Positions 10,101 through 19,186 of a stretch of 21,993 bases of DNA are shown one piece after another (position 1 is the first letter of the stretch; every line of letters begins with the position of its first letter). A model generated the notes under the pieces. The model did not search any database. It was not told the origin of the DNA and worked only from the letters and a program-made list of their open reading frames with translations. The stretch covers positions 1-21,993 of the forward strand of contig CADCOX010000266.1 of assembly GCA_902803195.1 (NCBI GenBank). The letters run 5' to 3'. The DNA comes from an uncultured Bacteroidales bacterium (GTDB taxonomy: Bacteria; Bacteroidota; Bacteroidia; Bacteroidales; Bacteroidaceae). Position numbers and translations under genes: made by a program.

Positions 10101-10130
10101 CAGAACGGGCGTAAGGTTGTGAAGAAATGA
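4134..10130 (+). CDS. Giant multidomain surface protein with LRR, dockerin-like domain and T9SS-type C-terminal tail
   Basis: I place the start at the ATG ATG pair (4134), giving 1998 residues with signal peptide MMQHFQKLFSTVMFLLVAFT-TGAQ; an upstream TTG at 4098 is unlikely. Visible order: jelly-roll, carbohydrate-binding-like domain (about 24-205, with LPAGDYRIAV); helical FIVAR-like bundle (206-335); second jelly-roll (342-492, LPEGYYTVSA); EF-hand-like cap and six exact 21-residue LRRs of LxCSxNxLxxLxL type (556-681); two beta-trefoil-like regions (about 751-891 and 959-1092); helices (1099-1239); third jelly-roll (1244-1429, LPVGWYRLTT); helices; plant-type LRR cap and repeat (1576-1672, RVTAVQLNGRGLTGSVP); dockerin-like pair (1768-1826: good first loop DANFDGALDVLD, degenerate second NLWVDDAINVQD); a beta-sandwich; and a T9SS-like tail (DMQGRKISKN...KGLYIQNGRKVVKK). 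Probably an adhesin or glycan-binding surface protein. No catalytic motif was recognised. It is the first gene of the operon. Confidence 0.85.
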   Translation: MMQHFQKLFSTVMFLLVAFTTGAQEDITGQYLQNAGLSMQGSGWDYGDNGYDYTAWNTGGDVPAVEFYYSWSTNAGANIGSSRSFHFTQTVILPAGDYRIAVNAFYREGNGNGTNTKAYIFAGDKQQFVHALTAAEQADITGVSGKYVGSSDLLRAANAFSKGDFSNAFDFTVETQQEITLGFRGYIDTYCSWCTLGPVKLYRYSFSDYLVEYSALVGEANALTGKMGAAERQALSDAIVAESTFNSSAELVVAINSLTEAIAAARKSIADYAPLVTLFGKVAEIKSNVEDAAAIAAFDEAVASVQDAYEAGSLADFATARTTVANALSALVKCQTANNSDFTFVIINPNVDGESGWTCEIPYGGNGPMLGSDKFEYWAGDTYNREEASFDYHQEITGLPEGYYTVSALMYNSLNDEGGSYTVFSPTAGVYAASGANEVIAFVDEDGTTLTAYTTEPIMVTNGMLRIGVKNAITPMAARWFVADEFHLTLVRRIGGDEGDIPIDANHFPDDAFREYLTESFGSDGLLSADEIEGIDEIDVEGMDIQSLMGIEYFSNLEYLYCSNNQLISLDLSRNTALYEVSCSNNQLTSLILQQSDNLTYLDCSNNSLYTLNVSGCPNLESLVCFGNSLTELDLTHNEALTYIDCSGNKLTNLYVSENSTFTQLYSYDNKIKDYALDELISSLPAATAGKLYFLSSFEDGNACTSAQVAAALAKGWTIYSRNGTTWTAKVGATVDEASYNRALTTIRDGMHYRIFTEVGGTKYYLTEEGTLSASTSDIASFGFNKVEGEEYEYGFQLDESFFSNPDMGSSGNVTLHSGYIRNHTTYQRNTWEAQVFFLNEVGRYAIRSTNAYGGDYDWALAAKTFWTVNSSEAGPVAEYAVSENFIWQIEEDPSYVEVALNLVYGGQTIATKSSFVKVGSTIDVPSEFNNGLVSFSQDVETIASNTRVVNFTAEWGGLFEFSDNYANAKWYNMTIRYDYFVGMDLTEPYHPTADKELWDETNQWAFMGNPYNFVVINRAAGATKSLAVDGSNVVMREGVFTWEAFDNSDGFAIRRKNSEDWVNQYGSTTGPLQIWSSASGHYDEGSVLRALEIPDRSIYEEMLSAAVAQAESVEGLIPRAANEALQSVVVANDQEWAKIAQYNAAVNAINAAVEQYASTEIREAYSRYLALAQDFETVPETDGLEEREEGALAAYQQAMTSANELVEATTSTDALVEASTEAKATMREALLTLLAVVAPADGHPLDITFLLENPDFEEGGEPMMGVLPGWMCTFVKGQTATNIGYMPNAYNGNGISSAVGDAYVNGDVSIQHFMEAWQDNSGSRVIGDGKLYQTLSGLPVGWYRLTTDAIAVNQYDSSKNPVTGAYIYIQSGQIETATEIHTGNGLPEHFEVDFINDHAESLDFGLKTISSTANWIAADNFYIYYVSELKESPGVASLKEMLALYEDVTFGPCELAALSSFTAEREHAIEMTETDIYSLAHSSECLEEKAILQNKYNDVLASVAAYESYQQSVNKVLARLNSVQDANSPLAHSLTDLADELQQGINDGNAVASRYQNIDNQISDIVNYWKFHFSESDLAILRAALQQMGSQPAWENRWNLNAEQLSLDGITNTEGRVTAVQLNGRGLTGSVPTALFALEKTSSFNLSGNKLSSIQGSVPQGKTLNIRNQQLDQVVNVNIGNNDASLVLAQLPSILCYQNSAGGATSHFAFNVVGENYRFTLSENNGTLQVTSRSSYIYQGEKNAVMACTSTYGDAAGSTFSLRFTFDDGDANFDGALDVLDLQTNINYIMEKYQSRPYNFTAANLWVDDAINVQDVILQINLLMETEQPLAEGSVKRNAPSVNGSSEAYLFVEDGHLMLSTETPVAAFDIIVSGIDEMRPSADLIQSGITCSMKNVASGVRIIGYSLADAVLPVGVSIIAKLNEASASVVSARLADSEANAISVKANQQGLPTALGDIARQSADTEAIYDMQGRKISKNSYMPKGLYIQNGRKVVKK

Positions 10131-10152
10131 AACCAATAATTTCCATCGAAAT

Positions 10153-13100
10153 ATGAAAACAGTTCGATATATATTCCTGACGATGTTCGTGGCAATGTGT
10201 GCCATGAGCATGAAGGCGCAGCAGCGTAATGTCCTGATGGTGCCTGATATGAGAACGCAAACGGGTAATGTGCAGCTTCCCATTGCCATCGAGAACACCG
10301 ATGAAATAGTGGGCGCACAGTTTGACATCACGTTGCCAAGTGGTGTAACAGCCAATGCCGTTGGCACGATGTCCAATCGCTCTGATGGACATTCCGTCAC
10401 CGTGACTAAAGTAAGCAGCGGTGCTTACCGCGTGTTGCTCCACTCCACTCAGAACTTGCCCCTTCGCGGCCAATCGGGCACTGTGATGTATTTGCCCATC
10501 AACATTCCTTCGTCCTTCCCCGAAGGTAGCGAATATCCTATCGTAGTAGAGAAAGCAGTCCTCGGCAAGAGCACGGGCGAAAACGTGTTGACGAGCGTTT
10601 CTGCAGGGAAAATCTACATTCTTAAGCTACCTGACCTCACTGTGAAGAGCATCACTTGTGACAAACAGACGTTTACTCCTGGTGATCACATTGTCGTCTC
10701 ATGGCAAGTGCAGAATGTTGGCGAACTCGCCACGGGCGCAGGTTGGGGCGAGCAGATCTCACTCGTCAGTGAAGATGGCTCGCAGAGCAAACCCCTCTCC
10801 ACCACACATTATGATGAGATTCTTGGTCCGAGTGGTGTTGTGAGCCGACAAGCGGAAATTGCCATTCCAGCTGTGCTCGGTATGGACGGACAAGCCCGAC
10901 TGCAAGTGCGCATCGTGCCCGATAGCAAGACTGGAGAGCCTGCGTCTGCACAAGGCAATAATACGCAGCAGGGCAACAACCTGCTGACCATCAATAAGGT
11001 CTTGACCTTCGAACTTTCACCGACCCGCGTTGATGAGAATCGTAACACGCGTATTTCGCTCAAAGTGACACGTAGCGGACGATGTAGTGCTGCCCAGACC
11101 TTCCCTATCACGGCCACATCGGATAGCCGAGTGCCGGTCCCTGCGGAGATTACTATCCCTGCAAATCAAGCAAGGGAAATTGTCTATTTCAATATTGTCA
11201 ACAACGAAGTCCTTGACAATGATTCCATCGTGAATATCTCTGTTGGTGGTAACGGCTATTCTGCCGTTCAGCAGACTTTGATGGTCATTGACGACGAGTT
11301 CCCCACTTTGTCTCTGAGCGCCAACACCAATGTGGTGAATGAAGGCGATTCTATCATTTTCACAGTTACCGCTCAACGTGCACCTTTGTCTGATGTCTTA
11401 CTTCATCTAACGTGTGATTTTGCCAAGCGGTTCGAACTACCTACGGGTGTTTTCCTACGTGCAGGAAAGACAACGGCTCAATTAGTGACCCATGTCAAGG
11501 ATGACGATCAACCTTCAACAACGGTGTCACCCGAGTTCACGGTAGCAGCTGATGGTTATGTAGCGGCTAAAGCTGTTACGATTCTCTATGATAACGATGT
11601 CCCGGCAATTAGTCTTTCATTGACGCCTACGACACATACAGAAAGTGCTGGCCCTGTTGCTATGATCGCTGTGTTGCGTAGAACGACGAACACAGATAAG
11701 GATATCACGGTCAGGCTCAGTGATGACTCAGAGTCGAAAGACATTAACTATGGTCAGTTCTCTTCCATCTCCATGCCTAAAGGCGTTGAAGAAGTAGAGT
11801 TTACGATTGGTATCAATGACAACCTCATAGTGGATGGTGATCGTGATGTCAACATTACAGCTGCCGTTTACATACAGTCATGTAGCTGCAGTGCAAGTGG
11901 TGAGGATGCCGGTGTGGTTAGCCAAACCGTTCATATTGTGGACAATGATGGCCCGTCGCTCACGCTGACTTCAAGCCGCTCCACCTTATTAGAAGGTTCT
12001 GTAGAGGCCACTGTGCTGACCATCAACCGTAACACATCTGTTACCGAACCACTAACCATTACACTCTCCAGCACTTACGATGCAGGGCTGGAATACAGTC
12101 ACAGCGTCGTCATCCCTGCAGGACAACGAATCGTCAATGTCCCTGTTAAGGCCTTGTCCAACCTAAACGTCGACGACAGCTTTATGGTTACTTTCACCGC
12201 CTCTGCGCCTAACCACAGCGATGGTACTTGTTGGGCTATGGTCACCGATCAGACCATGCCTGATGCAATAGTCAGTTCTATGCAATTGCTAACCATCGAA
12301 GGTCTGCCCATAGAAAATAACCAAGTTATGGTTGGGACAAGTGTACAGGCTCAATTCATTGTGGAGAACAAGGGCATAATCGACCTGCCGAGTGGAACTG
12401 TCATCAACCTTTATCAGAATTCAGACCGCGTCACATCAATGAGCACTTCAGCCCCTATCGCCCCTGGAGAGAACGCCGTCTTCACCTACACGATCACGGC
12501 TCCCACCCGTCTTGGCGACCTTAGCGCATATGCCAAGGTGAACGAGGCTCAAGCTGTACGCGAACTCATTTATGCCAACAATACCTCGCCCACTGCCAGC
12601 GTCAAAGTGAACGCTTCGTTCACGGCAAACGTCACTGTTGACAAGAACGTTATACAATACGGAGACAGCATCACCATCAGCGGATCAGTTTCCAAAAAGG
12701 ATGGCACATCGTGGCAGGCTGACGGCATCATGACCATCGACCTATATCTATTGGCTGACGGACAGCGGTACGTTCAAAAGGTTCATGTCGCCAACGACGG
12801 ATCCTTCAGCTACAGGTGGGGACCCACACGTTCGCAGATGGGACATATTGGCATCGGCGCTTGCTATCCCGATGAAGGCTTGCGTGACGAAATGGCCAGC
12901 GTGGATATCTACGGAATGCGTATCACGTCCAACAGTCAGCCTTCTTTCTACACGGTCCTGGATCAGCCATACAGCGGCACTATCAGCATACAGAACCCAG
13001 GCCGCCTGCCGTTGACAGGTTTCAACATCGTCACCACCAACAACTCAGACGAGTCCACCTTCATTCTTGATGCGCCCGAAGAGATTCCTGGCGGAACCAC

Positions 13101-16100
13101 TGCTAATATCGGATTTACGCTGACTGGCCACAAGATTGGCGGCAACAACGAATGGCAGACCGTCAGCCTCAACATTACAACGGCCGAAGGCCCCAGCCTG
13201 GAACACACCTTATATTATTACACGCGTAACCCGGAGGCACAACTCAGCTGCAGCATCCAGCAGATTAACACAACCGTAACCAAGGGCTATTCTCGTGAAC
13301 TGACTTTCGATATTGCTAATATCGGCCTAGGTAACACAGGCATCGTCAGCATCAGCCTACCCAACTGGATGCAGAGCGTTACCCCCATGCAGATGGCTCC
13401 GATGGCTCAGGGCGACACCACTCAGGTAGCTATTCGTCTAACACCCACCGACGATATGCAGTTGAATGTGCCTGTCACAGGCCAGATTGCCATCAACTGC
13501 GAGAACGGCAACGGCTTGACCATACCTTTCCGTATGGAACCAGTGAGCGAGAATACGGGAACGTTGGTGGTAGATGTCTGCGATGAGTTCACCTACTACA
13601 CTGATGAGGCACCGCATGTGAACGGAGCCACCATCACCATACAGCACCCCACTACCGGAGCAGTCATCGCACAGGGTAGTTCGGACGACAGCGGATGTTA
13701 CACCTTCTCGCTGCCCGAAGGCTACTACACTCTGCTAGTAACACATCCAAAACATAACAGCTATCGCGCCACCTTGCAACTCGATCCTGGAAAGACAACC
13801 CATAAGGTGATCAACCTCAGCTATGATGCAATCGAAGTGAGTTGGGATGTGGTGGAGACCACCGTTGAGGACGTCTATGATATTGTCACCACCGTAAAAT
13901 ACGAAACGAGCGTCCCCGTGCCCGTGGTTACCGTGAACTTGCCTCAAAGTATAGATGCCGACATGTTGGAGGAAGGTGAGTCGCTAATCTTCTACGCTGT
14001 GATGACCAACAAGGGCCTCATTGAGGCTCTGGACGTTCAGTTCGACATGCCTGAAGGCTTTACCGAACTGAAGTTCGAACCGCTGGATTACAACGTGCCA
14101 TTCACCTTGGCACCGCAACAGAGTGTCACTATGCCCATCAAGGTGACTCGCCTGCCTAAGAGCGTTAAGGCCATCGGTCCACGACGCGTCAAACCACTGA
14201 GCGATGACGACTGCTACGCCCAATTCCCGATGGCCTATAACTACATCTGCGGAACAGACAGGAAATACCATAAGTATTGGAACGGCCTGCGTGTTGCCAA
14301 GTGCGAAGGCAAGACTATTCCGGTAAGGGCAGGTGTTGAATCTGGATCCGGCGGCTGGGGAGGCTGGGGTGGCTGGGACAGAGGTGGAGGCCTCGGAAGC
14401 CCCAACTATCCAGGTAACATCTTTGGCACGTCTACCTCAACTCAACAAAAAGTGGAATCCACAGGCGAGCCGTTTGAGTGCACCCCGTGTGCTGGATTGG
14501 GACTCTACCACGCGCTCAAGCTCCTGCCCATAGTAGGTCCTCTTTTGGATGGAGCCGAGACTGTAAAAGACATATACAATTGTGGAATGGCTATGGCCAT
14601 CGATGAAGGATGGCATGATAAACTTGCAAACTGCAAATATACCGCTGGTGCCATTCAACGATACGATAATTTCATTGGAACGGCTAAGGATATCTATAAC
14701 GACTTCGGCCTGGCCGTGGATGGAGCTATCGATGTGGTTGCGCTGGCTCAGAATGGGCAGTTCTTTACACAAGATTGTCTGGATTCATGGAAACAAATCT
14801 ATAACGGACTTAGCGACACAGTCGACGATGCTATAAGTTTTGCATCTCAGGCACAATCATATGCTGATGACCTCGAAGACTTAAGTGGTCAGGTTGGCGA
14901 TTATATCACCGACCTGAAGGGAAAGCAACAGGTCTTTGTTGTAGGTAAGGAGCAAGCAACTTACACAAATCCATATGACGCACTCTTCTACTGGAGAGAT
15001 CACCCCGATGAGGCCGACGAAATCAAATGGGAGAAAGCCCGTCAAAACGTGGACGGCGCTAAGGAGTACATGAAATCCAGCATAGTCACTGCTGACAATA
15101 TGGAAAGCCTAATGGAAGGTGCCGTTGAAATGGCTGTTGATGGGAAAATCACTCGTGAAGCCCTGCATAAAAGAGGAAATGATTTCATTAACCTAGCAGG
15201 AGAGGGTATATATCATCTAAGCAAAGAGTTCGAATTGTTCGATCGCAATATGGATGCCACACGCAATTGGAACATCCTTGATTATCTTGAAACAGGCAAA
15301 TGGAATCCGTATGGCAACCTTGAGCATGCTTCTACTGGCACAAATTATTTAATGAGAGAGAATTTCCTTGATGGAACCGCCAAACTCGCAGAGCATTCGG
15401 ACGATGTGATGGATGCACTCTATTACACTTTAGGCGGTTGTGATTATGAAGGTGCAGAGGATAGCTCACCATCAGACGATGATCAGCTTGATAATGGTGG
15501 AGAAGGCAATGAAAATAGCTCTGGGAACATTAAGACGCAAAAGAACAACTTGCGTCCACGCAAGGCAGGCGGCATAACATACCGAGACAATACAATACCA
15601 TGGGAGTACAGGGAATTTCTGGAGAAAGCTCGGAAGGCAGCCAACTTGATTAAGGAAAGCGCTGCTATGGAGATGGAGTTCTTCGGCGATTCTGCTTGGC
15701 TCAAACTCAACTATAACGAAACCGCCCCCGTGTCTTGGGCCATTGAGCAGTTGGAGAAACACGGTGCAGCTTTTATCGACAACCCCAACCTCATTCTCTA
15801 CTGTCCAGAAAGCATCACCCTCGAAATGATGCAAAAGTTGCTACGCCGCTGGTACAACACTTACTACGTGCCAAAGAATAGTACCGCAGAATTTCTTCCA
15901 GAACCCGACGGCACCATTCAGAAGATGGATGTGGCACAGATGAGTCAGCTCCACGAGGAGATGCAGGAGGAAACAGAATCCATTCTCAGTGGAGGCGAAG
16001 CTTCCATCACTGCGGCGGTCACAAAGCCGCTCAGCGCCGCTGTCGGAAAAATGTATCAGCGTAAGAACTCTGTCTGTGCCAGCATTACTTTGCAGTTTAA

Positions 16101-19100
16101 CCAGACGATGACGATGACTCGTCAAGCCTTCCGTGGCACGCTCAAAGTGCATAATGGTAACGCTGATGGAGCAATGGAAAATGTCATCCTTCAACTGGAG
16201 GTTCGTAATGCCAGCGATGGCAGCCTTGCCACAAGTCGAGAGATGTATATGGGTGCTGAGTCTTTGGAAGGATTTGAAGGACCTCTAAATTTCACTGATG
16301 GATGGACGCTGTCGGCCAATGGTGATGGAACGGCCACAATCCTCTTCATCCCAAGCAGATATGCCGCTCCCACCGAGCCACAAGACTACACCTTCGGCGG
16401 TCGGCTCCGTTACCTCGATCCTTTCTCAGGTACGGTCGTCACACGTGAACTGAGTCCCGTCACCCTCACCGTGAAGCCTTCACCAGAACTTGATCTGACT
16501 TACTTCATGCAGCGTGATGTCTATGGTGACGATCCGCTGACGATGGATGTCGTTGAGCCTGTGAAACCTGCAGAGTTCGCTCTCCTTATCAATAATAAGG
16601 GCTATGGCGATGCCACCGATGTGAAGATGGTGACGCAGCAGCCTGAGATTGTGGACAACCAGAAGGGCCTACTCATAAACTTCGAGCTTATCAGTTCGCA
16701 GGTAAACGGTGCGCCGGCCACCTTGTCGTTTGGTCAGGCTATCACCAATAACTTCGGTACGATTCCCGCTCACTCGCAGATGTATGCTCAGTGGTGGCTG
16801 ACGAGTTCGTTGCTCGGTCATTTCACTGACTACGACGTTCAGGCCACCCATGTGACCAGCTACGGCAACGAGGACCTGTCACTCCTTGACCAGGTGACCA
16901 TTCACGAACTGGTTCACGGCTTTGACCTATCAACGAATGAGCAGCAGTTGCGTGCCTTCCTGGTCAATGACCTACCCGATAGCGAGGATCAGCCCGATAT
17001 GCTTTATTTCTCTGATGGCGAGACGGCCGACGTGTCGATAGCTGCATCAAGTGCGGTGGCGAAGACCTCCAGCACGACATGCACGCTCACCATCGTCCCC
17101 TCTGACACGGGCTGGAACTATGGCAACCTGCTTGATCCTACTCACGGCATGGCCACCATCCAGAGCATCGTACGTCAGAGTGATGGAAAGGAGATTGCGA
17201 CCGACAACTTCTGGCAGACCGACCGCACGCTGCGTGATGGTTCCGATCCACTCTATGAGAATCGTCTGCATTTCATTGATGACTTTGCCAATCAATCGGC
17301 GGAGACCTACATCATTACTTTCGACCCGTTGCCTGAAGTACTGCTCGAAGTGGAATCCATAGCAGTCGTTCCCGACGAGGACACTGTTGCCGAAGACCCC
17401 GTAGAACAACTCACGGTAACCTTCAGCAAACCTATCGACCCGCTCACGTTCACGGCCGATGACATCGCCTTCGTCGTGCAAGGCACGAAGCAGGATGCCT
17501 CACAAATAGGTATCACGACGGAGAACAATACATCTTTCGTCCTTGATTTGAAGACGCTGACCGAGCAATGTCCGAATGGTTACTACACCTTGACTGTTCA
17601 AACATCCGACATTACCGATAACGAAGGCTATCAGGGCAAGACGGGTAAGCAGGTTGGATGGATTCTTTATCGTGGTGGTCTCGTTCAGTTGCTCACGTCG
17701 GTCTATCCATTGGAATCGGGTAGTATTCAACGTGCAGAAAGTGCGGGCATCAAGGCCCGGCGCGCTCCCGCTGTAAGCGGCACGGCCGCATACGGTTCCG
17801 ATGTTACATTGACGGCAACGCCCGCTGAGGGCTTTGAATTCCTTAATTGGACGCTGAATGGCGAGGTCATCTCCACGGATCCGGAGTTCACTGCTCAAGC
17901 AATAGGCGACATGAATGTCGTGGCCAACTTCACTAAGAAAAACTACCTTGTCGAGGTGGCGTCTGAGAATGGTACGGTGTCAGGCACTGCCACGGGCTAC
18001 TATCAGTATGGAGACCAGCTGACTTTCACGGCTGAGCCTGATGCCGACTACGTCTTTACCGGCTGGACGCTGAACGGCGTTGCTGCAGGCACCGATCGCA
18101 CGCTCACCTTGACGCTTGACAAGGCACTCGACATCAAGGCCAACTTCGTCCGTGACATCTACCACCAGAAGCTGTCGCTCAATCGTGGATGGAACTGGGT
18201 GTCCAGCTATTTGCGCGAGCCGCAAGCCGTGGATGTCCTCACGAACTCCTCGAGTCGTGTTCTCGCTCAGTTCGACGAACTCATCCGCGACCCAGAATAT
18301 GGTATGGTCGGCGGCATCACAGCTTTCGAACCCGCGGTGGCTTACAAGGTGAATGCCTCGTCGGCTTACATCCACATTCTCAATGGTCATCTCTACGATC
18401 TTGCGGCATCGCCGATGACGGTGAAGCGCGGCTGGAACTGGATTGCCTATCCTTATTGGCAGACGAAGTCTGTCGATGATGTTCTCATCAACTCCGAGGA
18501 GGGCGACTATATCACGGCCCAGACTGGCTTCGCCGAATATGCCGATGGCTGTTGGCAGGGTTCACTGACGACGCTCGAGCCTGGTGCTGGCTATATGTAC
18601 AAGTCAGCCTCCGACAAGACACTCGCTTTCGACTTCGAGGAGAAGGATGAGGCAGGAGTCAAAGGCTTCAAGCACAGTAATATGGAGCTGGCTCCAGTCG
18701 CATCCCCCGCTGCCAATGTCGATATCCATCAGTATCCTAATACGATGAATATCACCGCTACGCTGACGCGTAATGGCGAGGCCATGGACGGGACGGCTCT
18801 GATTTATGCTTTTGCAGGTGATGAACTGCGAGGCGTAAGCTGTTATGTAGGCACCAACTACTATCTGACGGTCTATGGTGAGCAGCCAGTGGAGATTTCC
18901 TTCATCATCGAAGATACCACTACGGGTGAACTCGCAACGGCTAATGAGACGCTGACATTCCGCAATGATGTTGTCGGAAGCCGGAAGTCACCTTACGCCT
19001 TCACGATGGGCGAGGCTACGGGTATTGATGTCATTGGCCTGAATGCAGGTCCTATGACCGTCTATGCCGTCGATGGCAGACTCATCAGCAAGGATGTTAC

Positions 19101-19170
19101 CCAGCAGTCCCTGCGGCGCTTGCCCAAGGGCATCTATATCGTCAATGGCCACAAGTGTTACGTAAAGTAA
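10153..19170 (+). CDS. 3005-residue surface scaffold or adhesin with cohesin-like N-terminus, Calx-beta/CARDB repeats and T9SS-type tail
   Basis: Begins 22 bases after the previous stop with signal peptide MKTVRYIFLTMFVAMCAMSM-KAQ. Visible order: cohesin-like beta-sandwich (about 25-156; GNVQLPIAIENTDEIVGAQF, DITLPSGV); CARDB (160-283); about four Calx-beta-like repeats (285-700, each closing with V[IV]DDE or DNDxP); CARDB (703-820); Ig-like domains; carboxypeptidase-regulatory-like domain (about 1137-1222, GCYTFSLPEGYYTLLVTHPK); Gly/Trp hinge (1397-1421); CxxC (C1443, C1446) opening a ~330-residue helical region; acidic linker; further beta domains (about 1950-2390); Big_5-like Ig (2394-2503); two InlB B-repeat-like units (about 2546-2666); two GWNW modules (2675-2830); a domain shared with the next gene (2863-2953); T9SS-like tail (VYAVDGRLIS...KGIYIVNGHKCYVK). 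No enzyme domain recognised. Cohesin and Calx-beta names are by pattern, with moderate certainty. Confidence 0.85.
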   Translation: MKTVRYIFLTMFVAMCAMSMKAQQRNVLMVPDMRTQTGNVQLPIAIENTDEIVGAQFDITLPSGVTANAVGTMSNRSDGHSVTVTKVSSGAYRVLLHSTQNLPLRGQSGTVMYLPINIPSSFPEGSEYPIVVEKAVLGKSTGENVLTSVSAGKIYILKLPDLTVKSITCDKQTFTPGDHIVVSWQVQNVGELATGAGWGEQISLVSEDGSQSKPLSTTHYDEILGPSGVVSRQAEIAIPAVLGMDGQARLQVRIVPDSKTGEPASAQGNNTQQGNNLLTINKVLTFELSPTRVDENRNTRISLKVTRSGRCSAAQTFPITATSDSRVPVPAEITIPANQAREIVYFNIVNNEVLDNDSIVNISVGGNGYSAVQQTLMVIDDEFPTLSLSANTNVVNEGDSIIFTVTAQRAPLSDVLLHLTCDFAKRFELPTGVFLRAGKTTAQLVTHVKDDDQPSTTVSPEFTVAADGYVAAKAVTILYDNDVPAISLSLTPTTHTESAGPVAMIAVLRRTTNTDKDITVRLSDDSESKDINYGQFSSISMPKGVEEVEFTIGINDNLIVDGDRDVNITAAVYIQSCSCSASGEDAGVVSQTVHIVDNDGPSLTLTSSRSTLLEGSVEATVLTINRNTSVTEPLTITLSSTYDAGLEYSHSVVIPAGQRIVNVPVKALSNLNVDDSFMVTFTASAPNHSDGTCWAMVTDQTMPDAIVSSMQLLTIEGLPIENNQVMVGTSVQAQFIVENKGIIDLPSGTVINLYQNSDRVTSMSTSAPIAPGENAVFTYTITAPTRLGDLSAYAKVNEAQAVRELIYANNTSPTASVKVNASFTANVTVDKNVIQYGDSITISGSVSKKDGTSWQADGIMTIDLYLLADGQRYVQKVHVANDGSFSYRWGPTRSQMGHIGIGACYPDEGLRDEMASVDIYGMRITSNSQPSFYTVLDQPYSGTISIQNPGRLPLTGFNIVTTNNSDESTFILDAPEEIPGGTTANIGFTLTGHKIGGNNEWQTVSLNITTAEGPSLEHTLYYYTRNPEAQLSCSIQQINTTVTKGYSRELTFDIANIGLGNTGIVSISLPNWMQSVTPMQMAPMAQGDTTQVAIRLTPTDDMQLNVPVTGQIAINCENGNGLTIPFRMEPVSENTGTLVVDVCDEFTYYTDEAPHVNGATITIQHPTTGAVIAQGSSDDSGCYTFSLPEGYYTLLVTHPKHNSYRATLQLDPGKTTHKVINLSYDAIEVSWDVVETTVEDVYDIVTTVKYETSVPVPVVTVNLPQSIDADMLEEGESLIFYAVMTNKGLIEALDVQFDMPEGFTELKFEPLDYNVPFTLAPQQSVTMPIKVTRLPKSVKAIGPRRVKPLSDDDCYAQFPMAYNYICGTDRKYHKYWNGLRVAKCEGKTIPVRAGVESGSGGWGGWGGWDRGGGLGSPNYPGNIFGTSTSTQQKVESTGEPFECTPCAGLGLYHALKLLPIVGPLLDGAETVKDIYNCGMAMAIDEGWHDKLANCKYTAGAIQRYDNFIGTAKDIYNDFGLAVDGAIDVVALAQNGQFFTQDCLDSWKQIYNGLSDTVDDAISFASQAQSYADDLEDLSGQVGDYITDLKGKQQVFVVGKEQATYTNPYDALFYWRDHPDEADEIKWEKARQNVDGAKEYMKSSIVTADNMESLMEGAVEMAVDGKITREALHKRGNDFINLAGEGIYHLSKEFELFDRNMDATRNWNILDYLETGKWNPYGNLEHASTGTNYLMRENFLDGTAKLAEHSDDVMDALYYTLGGCDYEGAEDSSPSDDDQLDNGGEGNENSSGNIKTQKNNLRPRKAGGITYRDNTIPWEYREFLEKARKAANLIKESAAMEMEFFGDSAWLKLNYNETAPVSWAIEQLEKHGAAFIDNPNLILYCPESITLEMMQKLLRRWYNTYYVPKNSTAEFLPEPDGTIQKMDVAQMSQLHEEMQEETESILSGGEASITAAVTKPLSAAVGKMYQRKNSVCASITLQFNQTMTMTRQAFRGTLKVHNGNADGAMENVILQLEVRNASDGSLATSREMYMGAESLEGFEGPLNFTDGWTLSANGDGTATILFIPSRYAAPTEPQDYTFGGRLRYLDPFSGTVVTRELSPVTLTVKPSPELDLTYFMQRDVYGDDPLTMDVVEPVKPAEFALLINNKGYGDATDVKMVTQQPEIVDNQKGLLINFELISSQVNGAPATLSFGQAITNNFGTIPAHSQMYAQWWLTSSLLGHFTDYDVQATHVTSYGNEDLSLLDQVTIHELVHGFDLSTNEQQLRAFLVNDLPDSEDQPDMLYFSDGETADVSIAASSAVAKTSSTTCTLTIVPSDTGWNYGNLLDPTHGMATIQSIVRQSDGKEIATDNFWQTDRTLRDGSDPLYENRLHFIDDFANQSAETYIITFDPLPEVLLEVESIAVVPDEDTVAEDPVEQLTVTFSKPIDPLTFTADDIAFVVQGTKQDASQIGITTENNTSFVLDLKTLTEQCPNGYYTLTVQTSDITDNEGYQGKTGKQVGWILYRGGLVQLLTSVYPLESGSIQRAESAGIKARRAPAVSGTAAYGSDVTLTATPAEGFEFLNWTLNGEVISTDPEFTAQAIGDMNVVANFTKKNYLVEVASENGTVSGTATGYYQYGDQLTFTAEPDADYVFTGWTLNGVAAGTDRTLTLTLDKALDIKANFVRDIYHQKLSLNRGWNWVSSYLREPQAVDVLTNSSSRVLAQFDELIRDPEYGMVGGITAFEPAVAYKVNASSAYIHILNGHLYDLAASPMTVKRGWNWIAYPYWQTKSVDDVLINSEEGDYITAQTGFAEYADGCWQGSLTTLEPGAGYMYKSASDKTLAFDFEEKDEAGVKGFKHSNMELAPVASPAANVDIHQYPNTMNITATLTRNGEAMDGTALIYAFAGDELRGVSCYVGTNYYLTVYGEQPVEISFIIEDTTTGELATANETLTFRNDVVGSRKSPYAFTMGEATGIDVIGLNAGPMTVYAVDGRLISKDVTQQSLRRLPKGIYIVNGHKCYVK

Positions 19171-19171
19171 G

Positions 19172-19178
19172 AAAGGAG
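19172..19178 (+). promoter_or_regulatory. Strong Shine-Dalgarno sequence for the dockerin protein gene
   Basis: AAAGGAG lies 8 bases before the ATG at 19187 and directly after the TAA of the preceding gene. It is the only near-consensus ribosome binding site seen at a start in this window, and fixes 19187 as the start. It may raise the small protein's output relative to the giant protein on the same transcript. Confidence 0.7.
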
Positions 19179-19186
19179 TACAGATT

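Noticed and set aside
16903..16917. HELVH in the 3005-residue protein (H2251-E-L-V-H2255), which fits the HExxH zinc-protease motif.
   Set aside because: It lies in a beta-rich, Ig-like context (SLLDQVTIHELVHGFDLS) with no third zinc ligand pattern or protease fold visible nearby. It reads as a beta strand.
14340..19170. The giant gene as a polymorphic toxin, with the small downstream gene as its immunity protein.
   Set aside because: The protein ends in adhesin-like repeats and a T9SS-like tail rather than a toxin domain, and the downstream gene is a secreted dockerin protein.
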